The notes beneath the pieces are model-generated. The model worked only from the letters and a program-made list of their open reading frames with translations. It had not been told where the DNA came from and ran no database searches. The position numbers and the translations under genes are program-made. DNA of 40,188 nucleotides from Conidiobolus incongruus B7586. Taxonomy: Eukaryota > Entomophthoromycota > Entomophthoromycetes > Entomophthorales > Conidiobolaceae. The DNA lies in NCBI GenBank assembly GCA_000697335.1, contig JNEM01016143.1, positions 1-40,188 on the forward strand, in the 5' to 3' direction. Below are positions 33,970-40,188 of this stretch, one piece after another; position 1 is the first letter of the stretch, and each line of letters opens with the position of its first letter.

Positions 33970-35562
33970 TGTTGATTGATAACATAATATGGTTGATCAT
34001 CTTTTCTTTAGTTTATATATCACAAAATAGTTAATATAACTAAAAGGAATTATACTAACTTTAATTTTGAATAAGTTTAGGAGTTTGATAATATTGAATC
34101 GTACGAAAAATATTTTGATAAGCCAAGAAAAATATAACTGATAGATATAATAGCATATGACATATATTTAAAAGACTGATAAACATCAATAAAATTCAAT
34201 AAGAATTTTCCATTACAAATGTTAAACAATTATTTATCTTAACTTGAATGAATATAATACTGAATATGGAAAATTTGTGTATTTTCAATATCTAAAAATC
34301 TAACAATATCATTGAAATCTAACCAATTATATCATTTGAAACTAAAATTTATCAGATTATGAATATTTTAATATTTAAAGGAATTTTTTATATAATATAA
34401 ATATTAATATATTGTAAAATTTATGAATCATGGTAACTAACTAATATCTTGTTTGTGTATGAATTTAATAGTTAGTTTTAGTTGAATTTTAATTAATGAT
34501 ATTTAAAGAACCAAAATCATAAAATATTCTAATTTTTACTTATATATCAAAGGATTATAATTATTGAACCTGATCAAATATTATTGTTACGTCATTAATA
34601 TTTAAGGTGACATTCTTTAATCTCCATTTTTGTGACTGTAATTGAATTTCAAAATATAGAAATATTAAACTAATAACTAAAAACCCTATTATATTAATGA
34701 TTGAATATCAATAACATACTAATTATGTGATTATTCATGATATAAAAATAAATTTCTATGATTTATTCTTTCATTTAAAATATATTTGTATATTTAATGG
34801 ACAATTGGAAGTTTGAAAATTAAAAATTGGATTTCATAGCTGATTTATCAATTAACAAAAAATAATATTGAAAATTTTGTATCCAAATTATTACACAATT
34901 GTTGAATTATATTCTATTTGGCCTTTTATATATTAGCTAACCTTAAACACTTACCATAATATTTACCTAAATCACAAGCCAAATCATAAAGTATAATCAA
35001 TGATTATAAATTGAATGATGTATTTATATATTTTAAATAGGATTATTATAACCTGATTTTATTATCCATGAGAATGAAATATTATCTTAGGCCAATTTAA
35101 AAAATTATTCATTGAAATATCATTAAACAAAGTAAATCCATTATATTAATTTCAAAATATTAGCAAATAGGAAGTCTTATTAATGATAAAGTTATACTTG
35201 AAACTATAAATCAATATATTAAAAATGGAAATATTTTTTAATAAGTTACTTTTTAATTGGTATTTGACAATCATTATATTGTAATTAGATTAGTATATTG
35301 AGTTATGTTTTTAGATTATCATAGATTAAAAATCGAATATCTATATAAATTTGAAGATATGTCAAGTAATACAATAAAATAAATAATATACATATTTCAA
35401 AGTAATTTGTCATCAAATTTGAGATGAATCAATTATATCTTTATTTATAATCAAATAAATTGAAGTGTGATTGTAAAATCATTTGGTGAATATTATAAAT
35501 AAATGAATAAAATAACTTAGGCTAAGAAATGAAGATTGAAAATAATGACATAGAACTATCAT
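33970..35562. other. Intergenic between the tandem amidase genes
   Basis: 1.6 kb of AT-rich spacer. It holds the promoter of copy 1 (TATA-like at 34011-34021) and the 3' region of copy 2. No gene or repeat recognised. Confidence 0.55.
34011..34021 (-). promoter_or_regulatory. TATA-like element of PNGase A-like copy 1
   Basis: On the minus strand this reads GATATATAAAC, about 45 bp before the ATG at 33969. Its position resembles that of the TATA element of the VC0807-like gene. Confidence 0.4.
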
Positions 35563-37365
35563 TTAATGACATCTGTCATCAGCACTATTCTTAGTAATCC
35601 AACCATGCTCCGTTTCGACACTTCTTCTATAGCACTGTTGTTTAAAATCTAACTTATTGAAATAATTAACACTACCTTTACTACGACCATCGATCACAGG
35701 AGGTTGGTTAGGTCTTCTACCAAACTTTCCAACATTATGCTGAACTAAACTCAACTCTTTCATTAACTTAATACCTACATAATCTCTGTTGAACACTTCA
35801 CCCGTCATTTCTGCATCGATTAAGAAACCCTTGTCGGGATATGATAGGTAGCTCGTTTGACCGTAGAATCGCCATTCGTTTTGGTGAGCTTCTCTGAAAA
35901 GCTCTTTGATCTCGGAAGATTCCTCTTCCTCTTGGGATCGGATACTGTCTGGGAAGAATAAGAATCTGGTTTCTGTGACGACATTGACTGAGAAGTCGTA
36001 GATTTGCTTATCGGCGTTGTTGTAGAATTGGAGATCATGATTGAAGGCGAGTTTACGAGCAGTTTCGACGCAGATGCGGCCGTTGGGTTGATCGATGAAT
36101 CCCTTTTGAAAGTAGATGCGGTTCGCATTTGTTTTGAATCGGTAAATATCGTCATTGAAGGTAGTTTGCACTTCGGGAGCGATAGGGAAGTTGAGAGTAT
36201 TAGAACTGATCATTCCGGTGTTATCTCCTATTCCGTCATCGTTGTACCACAAGTGCAAGTCACCAGTCACAAACCAATGAGAATCACTGGGGGAAACCAA
36301 TAGCTCGATCTCACTGTTGTTCTTTTTCATTAATTCTCCAATAAATTGAGATAGTTCAAATCGAATTGGGTCGGTGCTAAATGATCCTATGCCACTAATA
36401 GGACGCCATAAGCTGGGAGCAACACCACCTGTGAAGACTACGGGGAAAGGCCATCCCACACCAGCTGGAATACCATTTACAGACACTTGCATCTCACGTA
36501 ATGGACCATATCTAGGCTGATTATGTTCCTGAGCGAAATCATCTGGTGTATTATATTGATAAAACTCCTCATTACCATGGCCAGTAATAAATACTTCCAA
36601 CACAGCCCTCTGAACATTCTTTGGAATTTCTGGGAGTTGAAAACTTACTGGTTTGCTATTTTCCATGGTGAACCAAGGTTCAACATTGCTACCAAATTGA
36701 GAAATGCCCAAAATAGTATCAGCAGGTCTCTGATAAACGGATTTCTTAGGAGAATAAGGCATTTGCAAATAAATTTCCAACCCTAAATCGATTAAAAAGC
36801 TTCCCGTATAAACTTCGTTCATCACGTTATTTAAACTCACGGTAATGGTTCTTTCCGATTGTAACAGACTGCTATATCGCGTGGCGTCCACAGAAAATTG
36901 CCACGTGATCCCTTCTTCTGTGGGTTCGGCTGTGCTTGTCCTCAAGATTTCGATACCGTCTAACCACACCGCAGAGATTCTGTCGTATTGCCTACCTTTG
37001 CTATATCCTTTCCAAGTCAGTACTGCCTTTTCAATTTTCTTACCTTGACACTTGGAATCTGGCCTATAAGGGCCAGTATAAGGTTTGTAGTAGCTATTTT
37101 GGAATTCGTGGTGCATCAGATTGATTTCGCAGTCCGGCTTACGACCTTCTGGCTTCTGTACAGGAGTGATAGCTAATTCGAAAGGCGATTCATAGCTATA
37201 TCTAGTTTGGTTATTCGAACCACTCGCAGCTTTAATATTATCCGAATTCGTCGAATTTCCACTGTAAGCATATTTACCATATATATATTTGCGATGATTT
37301 TTGGATTGAATGAAGCGAATTTGAAGTATTAAAATTAATAAATGAAATGGTTTAAATAAAATCAT
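35563..37365 (-). CDS. Secreted PNGase A-like amidase, copy 2
   Basis: Intronless, 600 residues, with a signal peptide (MILFKPFHLLILILQIRF). It is colinear with copy 1 and highly similar across the N-terminal domain: YESPFELAI, PEGRKPDCEINLMHHEFQ, LTWKGYSKGRQYDRISAVWLDG, STAEPT, GSNVEPWFT, NGIPAGVGWPFPVVFTGG and SLWRPISGIGSF. The C-terminal third is more divergent, with an acidic EEEESSEIKE insert, but keeps GKFGRRPNQ and the Cys-bearing tail. The spacer after the signal peptide (residues 22-54) is Ser/Asn/Tyr-rich and differs from copy 1. It should remove N-linked glycans in the secretory pathway or outside the cell. The body of the gene is noticeably richer in CG than copy 1. Its promoter faces that of the dead third copy at 38711-39272. 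A TATA-like element is at 37466-37473. Confidence 0.88.
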   Translation of the reverse strand: MILFKPFHLLILILQIRFIQSKNHRKYIYGKYAYSGNSTNSDNIKAASGSNNQTRYSYESPFELAITPVQKPEGRKPDCEINLMHHEFQNSYYKPYTGPYRPDSKCQGKKIEKAVLTWKGYSKGRQYDRISAVWLDGIEILRTSTAEPTEEGITWQFSVDATRYSSLLQSERTITVSLNNVMNEVYTGSFLIDLGLEIYLQMPYSPKKSVYQRPADTILGISQFGSNVEPWFTMENSKPVSFQLPEIPKNVQRAVLEVFITGHGNEEFYQYNTPDDFAQEHNQPRYGPLREMQVSVNGIPAGVGWPFPVVFTGGVAPSLWRPISGIGSFSTDPIRFELSQFIGELMKKNNSEIELLVSPSDSHWFVTGDLHLWYNDDGIGDNTGMISSNTLNFPIAPEVQTTFNDDIYRFKTNANRIYFQKGFIDQPNGRICVETARKLAFNHDLQFYNNADKQIYDFSVNVVTETRFLFFPDSIRSQEEEESSEIKELFREAHQNEWRFYGQTSYLSYPDKGFLIDAEMTGEVFNRDYVGIKLMKELSLVQHNVGKFGRRPNQPPVIDGRSKGSVNYFNKLDFKQQCYRRSVETEHGWITKNSADDRCH

Positions 37366-38710
37366 AATAATTTAAATATTATTAAATTGTCATTAAATTG
37401 GGATTAGGAGATTATTAATATGCAATTTTATTTTGAATTGATCAAGTATTTCAAAATATGTCATCTTTTTATATTGGTTTAATGATGATCACTTTGAAGA
37501 TCAATTATGGAAAATTTTATTTGATATTTTTGCTATTCTTTTTGAATTCGGTTTAATTTTTCGATTTTAATTTTCTCAATTTTGACATCAGTTGATATAT
37601 TCTTTATTTGAAATTACCATTATGCCATATGTAATTCTGTATTTAATTAAAAGTCAATGTTCAATATGAATTATAATAATATTCATAAATTTTCGGATAT
37701 GTTCACTGATGTATAATTATATAATTAATTTTTTTCAAAAAATATATCAACTTATAAATTGAATTGTTTAAATTTTTGTATTTATTTTAATAAGCAGCAT
37801 CTAAAATTAAAATAACTTAAAATTATATTCCATCTTTTTAATTATATTGTCAAAATATTAAGTGTGTAAATTACTTTTAGCTGATAAGTTTGTTGTTAAT
37901 AGAAATTGGTCATTGAACCAACTTATTCTTCCATTAATAAGTATTAGGTAAAAACGAGTTATTGCCAATTATTCCATACAACCAGAAAGCTTAAAGCTAA
38001 CAAAATTAATATCAATCCAGGTTATAATCCATCAAATAATTTAATAGTTGTATGGTGTTTTATAGTTTTTCTAGTTTGTTAAATATTTAAAATTACTATA
38101 TTCTATTCAATTCAGAAATAATAGGATTGTTTATATCGTTAATTAGTTGTATAGATTCAAGAAACAAACAACAAAGTTAAAATATTTTTTTATTTTATAA
38201 AAGTGATAATTGATCTCAAATTCATTGAGCGTAATTTATTAACTATTGATACTGAGTATGCACTTGTAACATTATTATACTTTATAATAGGTATAAGTTA
38301 TATGACCATTAATAGAAGTTATATAAGCTATTGTTTACGTTGTATTGAATCATAGATGATATAAAAAAGGGTTAAAAAACTTACAAAATAACCATCATAT
38401 TGATATTCCATAATCATCAACATTTTTATTGTACTTGTTATTTTATGTATTAAAGAATCAATAATTTCGTTTTTGAAATAGAAATAAATTTATGTATTGG
38501 CTATTACGAAGGTAGTAAGGACATTAGTGTACCTGGTTTAAATCAAAGTTAAGAAATTATATCACTTAGAATTGAAATTGACCATTATCTATATATATTA
38601 ATCTTCGCTGGTTTAATAATTCATTCAAAACATATATAAAATAATTTCAACAATTATTTGTGTCCCCAAATTAGCAATCACACATCAATTCAATTTAAAA
38701 TAGAAGAAAA
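37366..38710. other. Intergenic between divergent amidase copies
   Basis: 1.35 kb of spacer separating copy 2 (minus) from the dead third copy (plus). Apart from the TATA/CCAAT pair at 37466-37479, and a GATATAAAAAAGG stretch near 38358-38370 that may be the old promoter of the relic, nothing was recognised. Confidence 0.5.
37466..37479 (-). promoter_or_regulatory. CCAAT plus TATA-like element of PNGase A-like copy 2
   Basis: On the minus strand this reads ACCAATATAAAAA, about 100 bp before the ATG at 37365. The CCAAT directly abuts the TATA motif, so only one of the two may be used. Confidence 0.35.
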
Positions 38711-39272
38711 ATGAAAGTTGAATATGCAAGTCTGATGAGTAGAAAAAATACTGAAATACAGAGTAATTCAAGTTATCAAACTAAATATGGGTATCAATCC
38801 TCTCTCGAATTGCATATTATACAGTTACACAATTTGGATGACAGGGAATCAGACTGCTAAATTGAACTGATTTATCACAAATTCTAAAATAACTATCACA
38901 AGTCTTATGACAGTGTATAAAAGCCAGACAGAAACTATCGGGAAAAGAAAATAAAGCGAGCGATACTGAGTTACAAAGAATATTTTAAAAGTAGATAATA
39001 TGATAGGATTTCTATAGTATGATCAGACAGTGTTGAAATTCTAAGGACAAGTACTGCAGAACCTACTGGGGATGGTACCAATCAGGGATTTTCGGTCGAT
39101 GTTACGAAATATAGTAGTTTGTTACAAGCTGATAGAACTGCTATGGTTAGTTAAGATAATATAGTTAATGAAATTTATACTGGGAGAAGTTGGATCATTT
39201 TGAAATTGGAGATTTATCTCCAACAAAGAGATATACCTAAAAAATCAGTATATCAGAGACCTGTTGATAATA
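38711..39272 (+). pseudogene. Truncated dead PNGase A-like copy 3
   Basis: Plus-strand relic of the same host gene family. It begins with an ATG at 38711 and aligns with residues 50-235 of copy 2: SSYQTKYGYQSSLEL, then RAILSYKEYFKSR, VEILRTSTAEPTGDGTN, VDVTKYSSLLQADRT, NEIYTG, LKLEIYLQ and KKSVYQRPVDNI. Six in-frame stops (the first at 38858-38860) are spread through it, yet no frameshift is needed over about 185 codons. No signal peptide is evident. Homology stops near 39272; the AT-rich repeat becomes clearly alignable from about 39365. Only the first third of the gene is present in the window. Compared with the two live copies it is inverted. Confidence 0.85.
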
Positions 39273-39364
39273 TTACATCAAATTTTAAATAATGAGACTA
39301 ATTTAAAAATGTATTTAAATAAAATTTTCAATATATGGTTTAAAGATATTAGTATAAAATATTA

Positions 39365-40188
39365 AATTATTACTCTCTTCTATTATTAAAACCTTTTTGC
39401 CATATATTTAATAAACTTCTAACAATTATAACATAGTATTTTTTTATTAAACCAGAGTTTTAATATTTGCAACCAAATTTATTTGCAGAAATTTTTTTTC
39501 AGGTAATTTTTTAATTACTTAAAATAATTATAATTATGTAAGTTGAAACCTTATGAATATATTAGTTATGATAGCTTTTCTTAACTATTTTACATTAGGA
39601 AATTTTTTATAACTTTAATTTTTATATATTTTATAATAATAATAATATAATATAATAGATATTTTTAAATTATAACAAAAGCATTAATAAAAGATCATTT
39701 TATTCAAAAAATAATATAAATTAATTATTTAATTTTTAAAATAATTGAAAAAAATACTAAATGTTATTATAATGAGTTATAATAATCAATATTAACATAT
39801 GAATAAAATATCTATTTATCAGAATATATAAATAAGACTGTTTTAACATTATTTAACATTTTGATATATGATTTAATAAAAGATAATATAAAAAAATATA
39901 ATATATATATTATAATAGTGTATTATAAAGGTTTTAACCTTTTAATATACCTTAATAAGCTTTATTTAATAATAACTATTTTAGCTTCTTTAAATTATTA
40001 TTTACTAGACATTTATTATTTATTTTAATTAGTTAAATTAAGGCTTTATTATATATATTATATTTATATAGCTTATATTAAAATGCTTTGATAATTTTTT
40101 AGTTAAAACAAAAAATTGTTCTTTAATATATTTTTTTATTTTAATAATAACCAAAAAAATAATATTTTATTTTCAAGATTTTAATATA
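39365..40188. repeat. AT-rich dispersed repeat, copy 3 (runs off the window)
   Basis: Aligns with 28985-29722 of the long copy and, from about 39600, with 1-600 of copy 1. Like copy 1, it lacks the nested element (the junction region is near 40070-40110). No CpG was seen. The left boundary is approximate: 39273-39364 is AT-rich and only weakly alignable. It follows the broken end of the PNGase A-like relic. Confidence 0.7.

Noticed and set aside
38711-39272. Alternative genetic code as an explanation for in-frame stops in the third amidase copy
   Set aside because: All three stop codons occur there, and the intact copies of the same family have none in frame; a pseudogene explains it better.
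1-40188. CRISPR arrays, bacterial operons, rRNA genes
   Set aside because: The window is eukaryotic, with spliceosomal introns; no spaced direct repeats or rRNA-like segments were seen.

Overview
The window reads as a very AT-rich eukaryotic nuclear contig. The genes use the standard code, and their introns are short (mostly 49-59 bp, GT..AG, usually opening GTAAT or GTAAC, with TACTAAC-like branch sites). The mix of PRP3, SGF29, a DUF3128/Emi1-like protein, PNGase A-type amidases and a VC0807-like membrane protein, plus a fungal-looking tRNA-Arg(UCU), suggests a fungus. The base composition would suit an early-diverging lineage such as the Entomophthoromycotina. The fungal placement is inference and the lineage is a guess.

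Layout. 1-1800: decayed AT-rich repeat copies. 4584-5780 (+): SLC35F6-like transporter. 6710-6782 (-): tRNA-Arg(UCU). 7686-8192 (-): compact four-exon DUF3128 gene. 10461-11195 (+): VC0807-like membrane protein. 13228-14089 (-): three-exon gene for an unrecognised N/H/R-rich protein. 15038-16099 (+): SGF29 in five exons. 16427-18239 (-): PRP3 in four exons. 18615-19742 (-): second SLC35F6-like transporter. 19743-28984: gene-poor stretch with relics (a possible Bap31-like fragment and two dead VC0807-like paralogs, one holding a possible tyrosine-recombinase fragment). 28985-31745: long copy of the AT-rich repeat with a second element nested inside it. 32188-33969 and 35563-37365 (-): two intact secreted PNGase A-like proteins. 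38711-39272 (+): truncated dead third PNGase A-like copy, followed within about 100 bp by another copy of the AT-rich repeat that runs to the window edge.

There are no operons. PRP3 (splicing) and SGF29 (SAGA chromatin reader) are housekeeping nuclear genes. The SLC35F6-like, VC0807-like and PNGase A-like genes encode membrane or secreted proteins, and each family has extra local copies. The multi-copy families are intronless, while the single-copy protein genes have several introns.

The most interesting signal is compositional. The repeat family at 1-960, 28985-31745 and 39365-40188 appears to lack CpG completely and is poor in CA/TG relative to CT/AG. Ordinary intergenic DNA here shows the opposite bias. 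This looks like RIP-style mutation of repeats at C before A (and G). Inside one copy sits a 1.57 kb element with inverted repeats of about 220 bp whose outermost tips differ only by transitions.
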